NCBI RefSeq assembly: GCF_018812025.1
Contig: NC_063054.1
Span: forward strand, 10,654,082-10,718,081
Source of the DNA: Megalobrama amblycephala
Lineage: Eukaryota; Chordata; Actinopteri; Cypriniformes; Xenocyprididae
Reading direction: 5' to 3'
DNA: 64,000 nt
The position numbers and the translations under genes were made by a program. This document shows, one piece after another, positions 1 to 11,926 of this stretch (positions within the stretch are counted from its first letter, which is position 1; each line of letters opens with the position of its first letter). Below the pieces are notes generated by a model. The model had not been told where the DNA came from and ran no database searches. It saw nothing but the letters and a program-made list of their open reading frames with translations.

Positions 1-103
1 TCATAAAAGTAATCCAGACAACTCCAGGGGTTTAATAAAGGCCTTCTGAAGTGAAGTGATGGGTTTTTGTAAGAAAAATATCCATATTTATAACTTTATA
101 AGT

Positions 104-246
104 AAGCAATAAGGTACTCGAGGCTAGTGCTGTATCGTGAATAAGTCACGGCGGAAGGGTGTTGTTAGACACGACGCAAAGTGGAGTAACCCCTTCAGCC
201 GTGACTTATTCACGATACAGCACTAGCCTCGAGTACCTTATTGCTT
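104..246. repeat. Perfect 49-bp inverted repeat (hairpin)
   Basis: Bases 104-152 and 198-246 are exact reverse complements over 49 bp, separated by a 45-bp loop whose edges also pair imperfectly. The pairing continues imperfectly outward. It sits inside the left arm of the surrounding foldback element, and no equivalent hairpin is present in the right arm, so it is probably a separate insertion. Confidence 0.95.
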
Positions 247-794
247 TTATAAAATGGTTACCACACAATACAATATTAAAGCCAAAAATATGTAACAATG
301 CAACTTTAATGAAGTAAACTGTCACTAAAAGCCTTCCTTCCACCGTAAAAAAAAAATTAGTCCCTGACCGTGAACAGCAACAGAAGTTACATTATTACAC
401 CATTAGATGGCGGCAAAGACTGTCTTTATGAGTGTGTGAGTCAGTAGTGAAGACTTCTACATTGAAAAGACTGAATTGTTGTGAACATGGAACAAGACGC
501 AACTGACAAATGCTTTGATTAGCGCTGTCAGTCACGGGAAAACCCCTTAACTGTTAAAAAGACAAGATAATACATCAGACATTTAAAAAGATTTTTTATT
601 ATGAACATAGGACTGACCTGAAGGAAAATGCTAAATCTGAATGCAGGTAATAAATTCGCTCACTCGATCTTTTTCTCACACTCTTCTACATAATACAGTA
701 AGCTTCAGTAAACAATATCAATTGAGAACAAACAGTTGCTAAGAGTGGTTGCTAAGGGTGTTGTGTAATGATACACAGAACCGTTTGGTGAAGT

Positions 795-838
795 GGTCAT
801 AGCTGTATTTTATTGTGAATAAAACACAGCTATTGACC
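795..838. repeat. Short hairpin inside foldback element
   Basis: About 20-bp arms (795-814 and 818-838) pair around a 3-base loop with one or two mismatches. It lies just downstream of the small minus-strand open frame at 810-998 and overlaps its end. It is probably part of the mobile element. Confidence 0.8.
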
Positions 839-998
839 AATCAGCTTCCAACAAACATCTGTAAGCAAGTCGACTTACGGTAAAAGCGTATCCTCTGACG
901 CGATGCATGACTTGGATGTAGGAGTAGTTGAGAGTAGACGCGTCTCGCGGTTCAACAAACTCAAGCTCCTCTACTCTTACCTCGAAATCCTCTGACAT
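810..998 (-). other. Short open frame in mobile element, unrecognised
   Basis: A 62-codon frame starting MSEDFEVRVEELEF, acidic at its N-terminus. It lies in the right arm of the foldback element, and its 3' part runs through the hairpin at 795-838. I recognise no family. It may be a residual first exon of a transposon gene or may be chance. The start was taken as the first ATG, and nothing upstream supports expression. Confidence 0.2.
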
Positions 999-1449
999 TT
1001 CTATTTAAAAATTCTCGATTTAGACTTCTAATTTATGACCGGTGTTTCTTCTTTAGCTCTATCCTCTGTGTTTCCGTGTTCGTCAAAACGTCACGCTTCC
1101 GCTGTAAGTTGACTTGAATACGGATGTTTGTCGGAAGCTGGTTATTATAGTTTATAATGTTGTAAATATAGATATTTTTCTTACAAAACCCATCGCTTCG
1201 CTTCAGAAGGCCTTTATTAACCCCCTGGAGCCGTATGGATTACTTTTATGATGGACGGATGCACTTTTCTGGGCTTCAAAATCAGGAGCGCCATTCACTA
1301 CAATTATAAAGCTTGGAAGAGCCCGGATATTCTTTAATATAACTCTGATTGTGTTCATCTGAAAGAAGATAGTCATATACACCTCGGAAGGCTTGAGGGT
1401 GAGAAAATCATGGGATAATTTTCATTTTTGGGTGAACTGACCCTTTAAA

Positions 1450-2425
1450 AGCAGTCTAGACCAGTTTTCACCTCTGAATATTTCTGAACACTGCAGAATA
1501 ATGTGGAAAATGCACTTTGGGTGGTCGGGAATTAGCGGTCTCATGACACCTGCTGTACCCAGATCAGTCCATTCATCCATACAGAATCTTCACTGATCAT
1601 TTGCAACTTTTCACCATCCATCCATCCATTCAGGACCGCCACTGGGGGGACAACTAGGAACCTCGACCCCCGTCCCTAGTCATCGGGCCTGGGGGAGAAA
1701 AATGATGACCTGTGAATTTTCGCGACGGGCCTGCATCCGTCCATCCCTCTTTCTCTCTTTCTGTCTATCTCTCCTTCTCACTGGGTGGTAAGAGATGATT
1801 AGAGTGTGGGTTGGATGTTGGATTGTGCTGCTTCAGCGCTGAACACCCCTCCTGCCTCTGCTCTGTAATAACACAAAGTCTGAACAGGCTGTACAGCTCG
1901 GTGGCTCCAGCTTTGGGAAAATAAAGGCCTACAGGCCTGCCTGCAGACCCGGTGTTGAGACTGGCCCACTGAAAACAAGCAGAGGGAGTAAGGAAATACC
2001 CCCCAGCACACACAACCCCACCAACAGCACCCTCTGCTACTAAGATTAGTTTCTTATGACTCTGCATATTTCTCCCTCGCTCTCCCACTCTTGATTTCTT
2101 ATTGTCTGTCTGCCTGTATACCTCAGGAATTCCTCCCGTTTTGGGATTCTGCACGTGAGGCCTCTCCTCTGGTCTCCAGGAGCATTCTGGGAATGGAATG
2201 CACAGCGCCTGCACAAGAGGGACAAAGCGCTTGCCCAGCGTGTGCATGGGAGAGAGACGGAAAATCAAACTGCGCCCTGAATGTACGATCTGATAAGATA
2301 GCGATTGATTGTGTCATCCATGACAATGAGTTATTGACCTAGATCGTATCGCTGATTCCTTATCAGTGCAAGCAAGTAAACTCATGTAACAAACTCATTC
2401 GATTGCATTTAGAAGCGCCTGTTTG

Positions 2426-2465
<40 letters not shown>

Positions 2466-3060
2466 TCTGAGTGTTTATTTCTGTGAATATTATTGCAGCT
2501 GGCTGAATGTTTATTGAAAAGGACGGACGCCAAATTGCGGGCCTACATTTTAAGCGTCTCTTAGTCTTAATATCCTCTATAATCTATCTGAATCTCACAC
2601 TCTTTATTTGAGTGTCAGCACGTCTCCTACACACTGTCTCTCATTCACATTCCTCTGGCTGATCTCGGAGTTGGATGGTAAATCATTAATTGTCCTTCCT
2701 GCTCTGCTGTGTGTTACGTATGACAGCTGTCAGTGTGACTCTCATTTAATACCGGTTTCATCTGTGGTTTCTGGAGGGGGACGGAAGGGAATGAGAGAAG
2801 GGGGTGGTGAAATTGATTTATTTGTTTCGTTCCTCCAAGGGAATTTTATAGAAAACAGCACATCCCTGATGGCACAGCCATTCCATATTATGGATCTGTC
2901 TGGTCACACACAAATATGCATTACTGCACTGAACACACACACATAGCATGATTTATCACTGGTATGGAGGCTTTCTGTCCCATTAAACATATTGGCTCGC
3001 ATGTTTGTGTGTCAGGCTGTGTCTTGCAAGCACATGTGCATCTCAAGATTAGATTTGTTC
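1450..3060. other. Intergenic stretch, no gene seen
   Basis: Apart from short TCCA-rich tracts (about 1610-1635 and 1735-1750) and a TG microsatellite (2428-2463), this is sequence of ordinary composition without a recognisable element. Open frames on both strands at 1765-2342 overlap each other, contain no known domain and have no splice or promoter context, so they are not annotated. It is one of the few blocks here that does not look repeat-derived and could hold conserved non-coding sequence. Confidence 0.5.
2428..2463. repeat. (TG)n microsatellite
   Basis: About 18 uninterrupted TG dinucleotides. Confidence 0.95.
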
Positions 3061-3376
3061 TTAAAGGGATAGTTCACCCAAAAATTTAAATTCTGTCATC
3101 ATTTACTCATCCTCATGTTGTTTCAAACCTGTGTGAGTTTCTTCGTTCTGTTGAACACAAAAGAAGATTTTTTTAAGAGTGATTTTAAGCAGACAGTTGA
3201 CGGCACATATTGAATTTCATAGTATTTTTCTCCTACTATGGAAGTCAATGGGTGCCATCGACTGTCTGCCTTAAAACATTCTGTATACTATCTTCTTTTG
3301 TGTTCAACAGAACAAAGAAACACATGAGGGTGGGTAAGTAATAGCAATTTTCATTTTGGGTGAACTATCCCTTTAA
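3061..3376. mobile_element. Palindromic MITE, TTAAAGGGATAGTTCACCCA ends
   Basis: The first and last 22-23 bases are perfect inverted repeats, and most of the 316-bp element folds on itself; for example, the segment reading GTTGAACACAAAAGAAGAT is mirrored in the right half. There is no coding capacity. The same family occurs at 20772, 30321 and 51649, with single ends at 10581, 35735 and 37838. It is a non-autonomous foldback DNA transposon. Confidence 0.9.
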
Positions 3377-3406
3377 CATAGGAACATATGCACATAAATG
3401 TATATA

Positions 3407-3677
3407 TGTGAACCAGGACCACAAAACCAATCTTAAGGGTCAATTAAAAAAAATAAACAAATAAATAAGCTTTCCATTGATGTATGGTTTGTTAGGATAG
3501 GACAATATTTGGTAGGAAGGAAATATCGGTAGGAAATTTACTAAATATCTTCTTGGAACATGATCTTTACTTAATATGTAATGAATTTTGGCATTTTCGA
3601 TAATTTTGACCCATACGATGTATTAGTGGCTGTTTCTACAAACATACCCGTGACTGGTTTTGTGGTCCAGGGTCACA
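3407..3677. mobile_element. MITE with TGTGAMCCWGGACCACAAAA ends
   Basis: The left end (3407 onward) and the reverse complement of the right end (to 3677) share about 24 bases of the pattern TGTGA-C-(C/A)-GGACCACAAAACCA. TAT-rich flanks are present on both sides. It is 271 bp, non-coding and AT-rich, and lies only 30 bp from the preceding element. Confidence 0.85.
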
Positions 3678-5693
3678 TATTTTCTTTGCCTGTTTCTGTT
3701 CGACATATGTTTTCACTGTGTATAACAGCTGGGACACAATTTTTCTGAAAGTATCTGAATTTCACTTATTTTAGGATACCATGTGATTCTAATAAGATTT
3801 TGATTTGGTGAAAAGATATTGTGACACAATGAAATTACAAAAAAATTGCCTAAAACACATGCACAACACTCTCTCATTGAACAGCCGAACAAAATGTGTC
3901 TGCAAGTGAGCGATTGTTCTTATTTAGGAAGAGTATTTGAGTATAATCTCACAAAATGCTTCTGTTATTTAAACCCAAAACCGAAAGAAAAAAGATAGAA
4001 AATGTATATTTTGCATAAGGAAAATGTAATTTGCTATTGTATCATTTTTTTCCGGACAATTAAGCACATTCTTTCTCATTTTGTTTTATTGGTTCTTATC
4101 GATTCTTTAAATATTGTTTTGAAGTGATTTTTCTAAATTTAAAATCATTTTTAAATCTAAATACTACAAATGATGTATAAATACATAAATATATTTAGTA
4201 AATTACTTATATTTTAAATAAATAAATGGCAGTACTACAAATTATTTATAAATATATAAATATGTTTAGTAAATAATTTATATTTTAACTACATTAATTT
4301 TTTTATCATGTTACAGTAATGAGAATTGGGGGGTAAAATTGGGTTAAATATTCTGAAAAATCTCAGTAGAAATTATTATACACATATTTTCTATAAAATA
4401 CATTTTATTTATAGATTTAAATACTTTTTACAACTTTTAGGTGTGCTGTTTAGACATTTTTATTGATATAAAATATTTTATTTTACATGAATGAAAGTGT
4501 TTAAACTGTCCACAGAGTTACATGATTTCATTTAAACAGTAAAAAGTATACACAGAGTACAGTAAAAAAAAAAAAAAATGTTTCTAAAATTTTATTTTAT
4601 AAGATGATTTTAAATGCAAAATGAAACATCATGTGGCTTTAAAATGTAAACCGTAAAAACACAGCTTAGAGCCAGTGACACTGCTGGTCTAGATCTGCAG
4701 TTGTTCAAGCCAGATCCAATGTGCCAAGAATAAACAACTCGTTCTAGTCAGCGTCAAAGAAACTGAAAGGGATATAAAACATAAATACCGCATAGAAACA
4801 CACAATACTTATACTGTACATTGAATAGTTGTTTTACATTAAACATGGCCAAATCTATGACCATGCCTCTCACACACTCTGAGCCAAGAAACCGTTGAAT
4901 GTGAGGTCTCTGTGCCCATTTGCAGGCTAAAAAAATGTAAACAACATTATCAGATAAATGGCCTCATTGAATCTAAACTCACGAAGACATTATTTTTCAG
5001 ATGTGACTCAAACAAACTCATTGCCTGTGAAGAACAACATCATCTTTCCATGGCACATTTCCCAAAGCCTCTCCAGAATTCGATAGCAACTGTATTTCAA
5101 CCAGGAAGGAAACCAAATGCGCACTGCGCTCAAAGGCCAGAGCTGAATATGTCCTGAATGTTTCTGTGCCCTGTTCTTCTGTTGTGCCCAACTCTCTCTC
5201 TCTCTCTCTCTCTCTCTTCAGGAACGAATAATTACAGTCACAGCATGTGATTTAACAGCGCAGAGATCAAATTCCACCGTGTTATAATCACTTGCTGTTC
5301 GGCTATTGCAGCAGCAAAAAAGAGAGTGAAGCTAATGGGTGGTGGGGGGGGGCAGTAGAAAAGATTTGCTTTTGCTAGGTTACAGAGCAAGATCAGAATG
5401 GAAATCGAGGGAGCTCAGACCGATTTAGAGAAAGCAGGCGTGACGCACAGGTGGTTTGTCACTGTGAGAAATATCCTAGAAGTGAAGCAGGCTGAACATA
5501 ATCATTTTGTGTTTTTGCGATAAGCTCTCTGTGTTTCGCTCTATTTTTGGAAAAGCTTTTCTGTGAGAGCAATTCTGAAGATGGAAATAGTGAGCGCACA
5601 GTAGAGCGTATAAAGCTGAAGGAATGTGTGAGATCCGAGCATGACTTCGCACTGCATGGTTTGAGTATGAGCCAAAACAGATGGAACAAACCC
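3678..5693. other. AT-rich intergenic stretch, no gene seen
   Basis: From 3750 to 4660 the sequence is strongly AT-rich with a poly-A run (about 4564-4578) and an imperfect tandem duplication around 4165-4290. From 4660 to 5460 composition is more balanced and I see no known repeat apart from the CT tract at 5191-5217. The open frames at 4912-5157 and 5459-5777 have no recognisable domain. Confidence 0.5.
5191..5217. repeat. (CT)n microsatellite
   Basis: Uninterrupted CT dinucleotides over about 26 bp. Confidence 0.9.
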
Positions 5694-6257
5694 AATAAAG
5701 GTTTAGAGTCCAACACTGTCCCCATTCACCACATGCTCTCGCACACACACACCTTGCAAGTACTAAGTTCGCTATAGCTCCAGCGGCCTTGTTGCCTACT
5801 GCCTACATAGGCAGTTGCCTTCTAAGGCAGCTTCTAAACAATCACGGAACCACATAAGTGACCGATTTGGAACTCTCTACCAAGGCAGCGGCACATAAAT
5901 TACGCTTCACACAAGAGATTCGATCTAGTATGTTACGAACCCTGCTTCAAAATCCAGCTTTGCTGGTCACCAGCATATGGTACAGTATATTTTGCATGCT
6001 GTGACCAGCATAGGATGCTGGTTTGCTGGTCCCCAGCATGGGAAGCAGGAGTGCTGATGAACCAGCTAGCACTATACTACGTCTAACCAGCATAAATCAG
6101 TCTGGAACAGCATGAAATTCATACTGGTTTATGCTGGATTTTACATAATGACCTTTTTCAGGGAACAGATTTGGACTACTCTACCTGGGCAGTGCATCAC
6201 AAAAAGGGCACAGGAGACTCACAATTAATTTGAGAGCTTGACATTAGCATGTTACTA
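5694..6257. repeat. Local duplication, copy A
   Basis: The part from 5694 to about 5832 matches 9142-9262 (shared words include ATAGGC, CCTACTGCCTACATAGGC and CACTATAGCTC-like text). A second block, 5868-5938, is similar to 6171-6255 and to 9899-9972 (consensus TTTGGAACNCT...GGGCAGNRNCAC...CACAGGAGACT). An inverted relative of the first block lies at about 41230-41310, so this is a dispersed repeat with tandem duplication here. A small inverted-repeat element (5949-6142) splits the copy. Confidence 0.65.
5949..6142. mobile_element. Small MITE rich in CCAGCAT/ATGCTGG words
   Basis: It is bounded by AAAATCCAGC (5949) and its reverse complement GCTGGATTTT (6133-6142). The interior is built of alternating CTGGT and ACCAG words that allow extensive self-pairing. 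It is 194 bp and non-coding. Confidence 0.65.
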
Positions 6258-7206
6258 AGCTAACGACACACTACCGTGATACTACCGTAATAAAAAAATT
6301 GACGTGACGTGTAGTCAAGTATGGTGTCCCTTGGAATAAACTTTACAAACAAATATTGGGTAAACAATACATTTTTACCTGAACGTCAACTATTAACTAT
6401 TTTTTTTAAATAATCAACATTTCCCTCACCTGATCGATCTTCGATTCATTTGGATTTATTTAAAGCCAGCATGAAATGAAAATTCACCCCATGTATTTTG
6501 TAAATACATGGTATAGATTATACATTATTGTGAATGATTCATCCATACGTTTCACATTATTTTAATTTTTTTTTTGATCTAATGATGTTTGACTTCTGTC
6601 TGGTGATGTATGCCGAATTTCTCCAATCATTAGTCCGCTTAAACGCGCCCCTCCACAATTTGCATTTATTCGCATCACAACCAATGAATAGATCCAAGTC
6701 CACACCCTACATTTCCGGTACACTCGGATTTACTTCATAATATGAAAAAAAAAAACATCTGTCACTACTTGCGTTTCATTGTGACTTTAGGCAGCATCAA
6801 AAAGGCCATGGGACCAGTTAACAGGGCACTACTCATGCATACAGATGCATAGCACTCACAAATATTGTGTAAAATAATACATTTTACTTGCGCCAATAAT
6901 TTTTTCTTGATTTTTCCAGTGTTGAAAGTTCCTTTTAAAAGTAATGCTTTACAATATTACGTTACTCTCTAAAAATTAACTAATTGCGTTACTTATTTTT
7001 TATGAAAAGTAATGTTACATTACTTTTGCGTTACTTTTTTTCACCTGGGCTGGTCTTGCTTATTTGTTTTTTAATAACAACAAAAAGATTAATATTTTTG
7101 GCAAATGTAAAGGCCCTTTCACACCAAAAGTGAAATGAATAAGCCTAAAGCGGAAATGCATATTCACGCCTGTACAGTAGAGGGCGCAGCTAAAACAAAC
7201 CTTTAC

Positions 7207-8121
7207 TTAAAGCTGCAGTCCGCAACTTTTTTTGGTTAAAAATTATCCAAAATCAACTTTTGAACAAGTACATAACCAGCCAGTGTTCAAAACTATCTCA
7301 TTATCTTGTCTAGATTCACAACAGTAAGCTTGTAATAATGTTTTATAATAAGAGCGACATGGCGGATTTCCGCGGGAAATTCAAGCATGCAGCAGTTCGT
7401 CTGTGCGTCATTAAGTCACAGCCGTAAACAAAGGAAGGAGTCCCGTCGAGTCAGTTATATCGGGAGGAAGCTGCCGGTAGCGGCACATTTATAGCCTTTT
7501 CTCACAGCAGCTGAAATAATTAAACTAATAATTGTGATGGCGGATTGTAATCCAGAAAGATCCAAATGACAATCAGTGACAGCAGGAGATTCACTCGTAG
7601 TCAAAAAGCAAAAGACTTGGACTGTGGAGTGGATACAGAAATTGAAATCTACAGGTAACGCTAATACACACTAAATACACAGTCACGCAATGCTGATGTT
7701 GTTAACAATAACAATTTGAGGACAATATAACAGTAATAATAATTTGCACGGTTTGGCATGATCCGAGCTAAGAGATCGTTAGATTTAATCATCATTGGCA
7801 GCGTGATTTATTGTAGGCCTAATGCTTTTTTCCCTCAGTTGGTCAGAACAAAAGTGGCAGACATGTTACTTACTTGTTCAGATGATATTTTCCAGTGAAA
7901 ATTCTTATATTGGTCATACTTTCAAGACGTAGAATCTGTGATTCTGAAGTTCAGTATCCACAACGGTGCGGTGACTGACAGCAAGCATTAGATTAATCCG
8001 CGCTGACGAGCTGTGCCGATGCACAACGCACGTACAGATAACTGTTCCGCATATGACTGCAATCGCATGTTTCAAACAAGAGATGGCGACAAAGAGGAAA
8101 AGTTGCGGACAGCAGCTTTAA
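7207..8121. mobile_element. TTAA-flanked MITE, AGCTGCAGTCCGCAAC ends (copy 1)
   Basis: It starts TTAA-AGCTGCAGTCCGCAAC and ends GTTGCGGACAGCAGCT-TTAA, giving inverted termini flanked by TTAA, the target duplicated by piggyBac-type transposases. It is 915 bp with no transposase frame. A diverged, left-truncated second copy is at 49918-51434; the segments around 7570-7760 and 49918-50070 align closely. Copy 1 preserves the uninterrupted site into which another element inserted in copy 2. Confidence 0.85.
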
Positions 8122-8265
8122 GCAATACATTTTTTTTTTTAAAATAAAACACAAATGTGATGTTTATCTGAAAGTCTTATTAGAATAGTTAAATTGAATC
8201 AATGAAGGTCAGCAGTAAAAGACATTGGTTAATGAAGTGAGATTAAATACATAAAGTCTATTTGT

Positions 8266-8692
8266 TTAAAGCAGAACGAAGTAACTTTTTTACCTTCATA
8301 AATAGTTTTCTAAGTCCTTACGATGGTTAATTGACTTGTGGTGTGTTTGAGGCGAGCACTAACCCCCTCTGGCACGTCTACGCCAGAAAACAGCACTTGC
8401 AAGTTGACCTGCGCCGACCCGACACAATCTCGCCTCATGTTCACGTTCACGCGAGAGTGACAAAATGCTTTACAGTAATTCAAAAACAATGTATATATTA
8501 TGACTTTATAAGACAATTTAGAAAATTACCCACCTCCATCGAGATTTCTTGTACTGTATTTGCACAACTACTGCGCTGGTGAGCGTCGTAGTCGTTGTAG
8601 ACCAGAGCTGCGCTTGGAGTATTTACGACAGTGTGATTCTCTGAAGGAACCTGTAGGGGGAGCTTCGCCAATCTTACTGAGTTCTGCTTTAA
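8266..8692. mobile_element. TTAA-flanked MITE, AGCAGAAC ends
   Basis: It starts TTAA-AGCAGAACGAAGTAA and ends TTACTGAGTTCTGCT-TTAA. The inverted termini match over about 14 of 15 bases and TTAA is present on both sides. It is 427 bp. Open frames on both strands inside it overlap and carry no domain. It is probably mobilised by a piggyBac-like enzyme (inference from TTAA). Confidence 0.8.
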
Positions 8693-9141
8693 TTTAACAT
8701 ATTTAATCATTGCAGGGAGACTGCAGAGAGAGAAAGATTGCATTTCACTGTTTTTATTAATTTTGAGGAATACTGACTCTGTTTTTCTTCAAGTGAAATG
8801 AGTAAACGCCTGCTCACATTTAGTCTAGAACTACAAAACCATCATATTTACACAGGCGCACACAACACCTCTGCACATTACTCTTGATTTCTCTCAACAT
8901 GGGGTCAGGAGAGCTGTCAGTCAATAAATGGGAAATCAAAGTAACTTGCATTACATATTTGAAACAGTAACTCAGATATTTTGTTGTAAATTTAAAAGTA
9001 ATGCATTACTTTACTAGTTACTTGAAAAAAGTAATCTGATTACATAACTCAGGTTACTTGTTATGGGTTACCCTCAACATTGTGAACAACAAATACTATC
9101 TTTCTTGCCTTGTGGATTTATTTTTTTCCACTGAAACCCAG

Positions 9142-9972
9142 TAAAGGTTTAGCCCAATGCTGTCTACATTCACCACTTGCTCACACACACCTTTCACTAT
9201 AAGATCACTATAGCTCAGCTCCAAAACCTAGATGATTGCTACCTACTGCCTACATAGGCTGTTCCCTTCTAAGAAAGGTCATGGAACTGTAACCGATCTG
9301 TATCAAAAGGTCACACTTAACTCCCGACTAAGCCACTGGGGACTTATGCCCACAAAAATAATTTTGTTTCACACCTTGCAGCAACACAAGTTCAACAGCC
9401 AGTAGCAAAAGAGAACATGATGTGAACTTCAAGTACAAATACTTTTATTAAAAAAACCAACCATCAATAATAGATTGTGATGAATAGACAATTTAACTTT
9501 AATTTAAATGTTAGAATCCCATTTTGGAGATCTGGATCCGTATGCCAAAATATTAAAATCACAACCCACCACTTAAAATAGTACAGGTTATATCTGGCCT
9601 GTGGGAAGAGAAAGAAGCAAAGAGTCACTGGACCACAAAAGAGCACACACCAAGGGGTGAACACGACATCCTCAACCCCGAAATTAACCACAACAGCTCA
9701 GACACTCGCACTCTTGGACCAAGGAGTTACGTCCCTCAGAATGGCTCTTCAGGGTCATAACACCGGAAGTCAGGGGGAAAAAAGTCAGGAAATTACGCAT
9801 CTTACCCAACTTCGGGCTATTTAGAGGGCAGAACAAATATATGATATGCCTCACCCTATGCACCATTCTTTTTTCATTTATTCACACGATCACAGAAGCA
9901 ATTTGGAACACTGTACATGGGCAGCAACACAAAGTGCACAGGAGACTAGTTTGACCTTAGCATGTTGCAAGC
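9142..9972. repeat. Local duplication, copy B
   Basis: 9142-9262 matches 5694-5832, and 9899-9972 matches 6171-6255. Between them, 9263-9898 is unmatched sequence without a recognisable gene. The order is conserved, so the two blocks were duplicated together and later interrupted. Confidence 0.6.
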
Positions 9973-11129
9973 ATAAAACAGATAGCACACTCAAATATTA
10001 GGCATGAAGCATTTCCTATAGTCACCATTTCTCTCTTTTCTTCAGCCATCTAAGATTGATGTTTACCGAAACGGTCTTCTGGGATTGCCTTTTCACAGAA
10101 GTTACATGTGATGATACCTCTTGCCTTCTGAAATGTTTATTCTCAGAACATGTCCTGGTTTTCCCCAATGACGTGGCTGGTGTGGAGGGTATCTGTAAAT
10201 TTGTGAGTGTGTGTGTTTAAGTATTGTTTGGCAGTGTTGTTATGCTGGAACAGTGTAAATAACACTCCTACGCCAGTCACTTTTATCCCCTAACTCACTG
10301 TCCGCGATGACAGAACCGACAGTCTCTATCACTTACAGGCTGACAGCCAGCAAATCATGACAGGAATGTGAAGGGAGGACGGGAAGGGATGGGTTTGGGG
10401 TCGCACATTAGCTATGGGACACTGGAATCTGCAAATGCACTTGAGAATAAGCGTGCCAATGCAGTCTCCAGGATGCTGGGGTGGTGAGCAAAAAAAGCTA
10501 CCTCAGCAAGAACTGCAAATTCTTCCCCATATTTCGCTTGTAGATGCACGCAGTGGGAGCATAAGAGGAATATGAACTGCTTAAAGGGATAGTTCATACT
10601 AAAATAAAAATTAAGTTATCATTTACTCACCCTGGTATTGTTCTAATGTAGTATGCCCGTCTTTCATTTATGGACCGCAAAAGGAGCATTTTTTAAAAAT
10701 GTCGCGCTCGCGCTTGTCCGTATGATGGTAGTGAATAGCAACCAGCATCAAGCTTTTTAAAAAGATGCAAAAGTATCACAGAATGATTCCATGCAACACA
10801 TGCCGTATATACCAAGTGTTCTGGGAGTATATGATAGGGTTTGGTGAAAAACAAACTGAAATTTAATTTATTATTTAACGGAATTCCTGACCTTGGCCGT
10901 TGGTCTTCTCTGCATGGCCACATGACTGTTCGTGAGACTCTATTAGGTCCGTGTCGCCCAGAAAAAGCAGACAAGGTGTCAGAAATCAAGATTAACAAAA
11001 ACTGAAATACATTGCCTAGAAATCCCCAAAAAAGTATCTATGTACAAATGTCACCGGACCGGAACTCCATTTGTCTGATGACAGTCAGAATGACAGTTGA
11101 CGGATGTGAACACGAAAACTTATGATGAA
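9973..11129. other. Intergenic stretch with one MITE end
   Basis: No gene was recognised. 10581-10660 is a lone end of the TTAAAGGGATAGTTCA family (see 3061). The rest, including the open frames at 10412-10597 and 10693-10998, has no known domain. Confidence 0.5.
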
Positions 11130-11282
11130 CATCCCAGCCAGCAATGACACGTAGGACCCAGATGGGTTAACTACGGGTTCCATGGGTACTGTGTGGGCAT
11201 GGGCTTTGGCTGGGTGAAATCAGCGGGTCCCATGTAGGTTTTGTAGTACGAGTCCCACATAGGAAGCCCATATGAGCTGATT

Positions 11283-11925
11283 ACATGGGCCCCATAAGGG
11301 ACAGGCATGGGCCAAGTGGGCATGGGTTTGATCTGGGAACACATATATGGGTCTTGCATGGCATATTTATGGGCCAAGTGGGCATGGGTTTGAACTGGGA
11401 ACACATATATGGGTCTTGAATGGCATATTTATGGGCCAAGTGGGCATGGGTTTGAACTGGGAATGCACATATGGGTCCTGCATAGAATTTTTATGGGCCA
11501 AGTGGGCATGGGTTTGATCTGGGAACACATATATGGGTCTTGAATGGCATATTTATGGGCCAAGTGGGCATGGGTTTGAACTGGGAATGCACATATGGGT
11601 CCTGCATAGAATTTTTATGGGCCAAGTGGGCATGGGTTTGAACTGGGAATACATATATGGGTCTTGAATGGCATATTTATGGGCCAAGTGGGCATGGGTT
11701 TGATCTGGGAACACATATATGGGTTTTTGAATGGCATATTTATGGGCCAAGTGGACATGGGTTTGAACTGGGAATGCACATATGGGTCCTGCATAGAATT
11801 TTTATGGTTCAAGTGGGCATGGGTTTGAACTGGGAAAACATATATGGGTCTTGCATGATATATTTATGGGCCAAGTTGGCATGGGTTTGAACTGGGAACA
11901 CATATATGGGTCTTATATATATTTA
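11283..11925. repeat. 62-bp minisatellite, about 10 units
   Basis: The word CATGGGTTTGA recurs at 11321, 11383, 11445, 11507, 11569, 11631, 11693, about 11755, 11818 and 11880, a constant 62-63 bp period. Because 62 is not a multiple of 3, the repetitive open frames across the array shift frame between units and are not genes. Confidence 0.95.
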
Positions 11926-11926
11926 T

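Larger units (their letters stand above)
1..1449 (-). mobile_element. Foldback DNA element, left end off window
   Basis: Positions 1-98 reappear in inverse orientation at about 1153-1250 with few mismatches, so the two ends of this block are long inverted arms. The right arm continues outward to a terminus at about 1420-1449 whose reverse complement begins AAAGGGTCAGTTCACCCAAA, the same end type as the elements at 3061 and 30321. The matching left terminus must lie a further 200 bp or so outside the window. Between the arms are two hairpins (104-246 and 795-838) and a short open frame on the minus strand (810-998). No transposase is visible, so the copy is non-autonomous. The exact superfamily is not established from this copy. 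Confidence 0.75.
6926..9072. mobile_element. Composite repeat block, AGTAATGCNTTAC-rich ends
   Basis: The left part (6926-7050) and the reverse complement of the right part (8928-9072) are built of the same GTAATG/GTTACTTTT words and look like the two ends of one old element. The interior carries two younger TTAA-flanked elements (7207-8121 and 8266-8692). The terminal match is imperfect, so the outer boundary is inferred. Confidence 0.5.

Noticed and set aside
11171..11890. Open frames rich in HAHLAHKYAIQDPYM-like repeats
   Set aside because: They are the 62-bp minisatellite read as protein; 62 is not divisible by 3, several frames on both strands are open, and there is no start or splice context.
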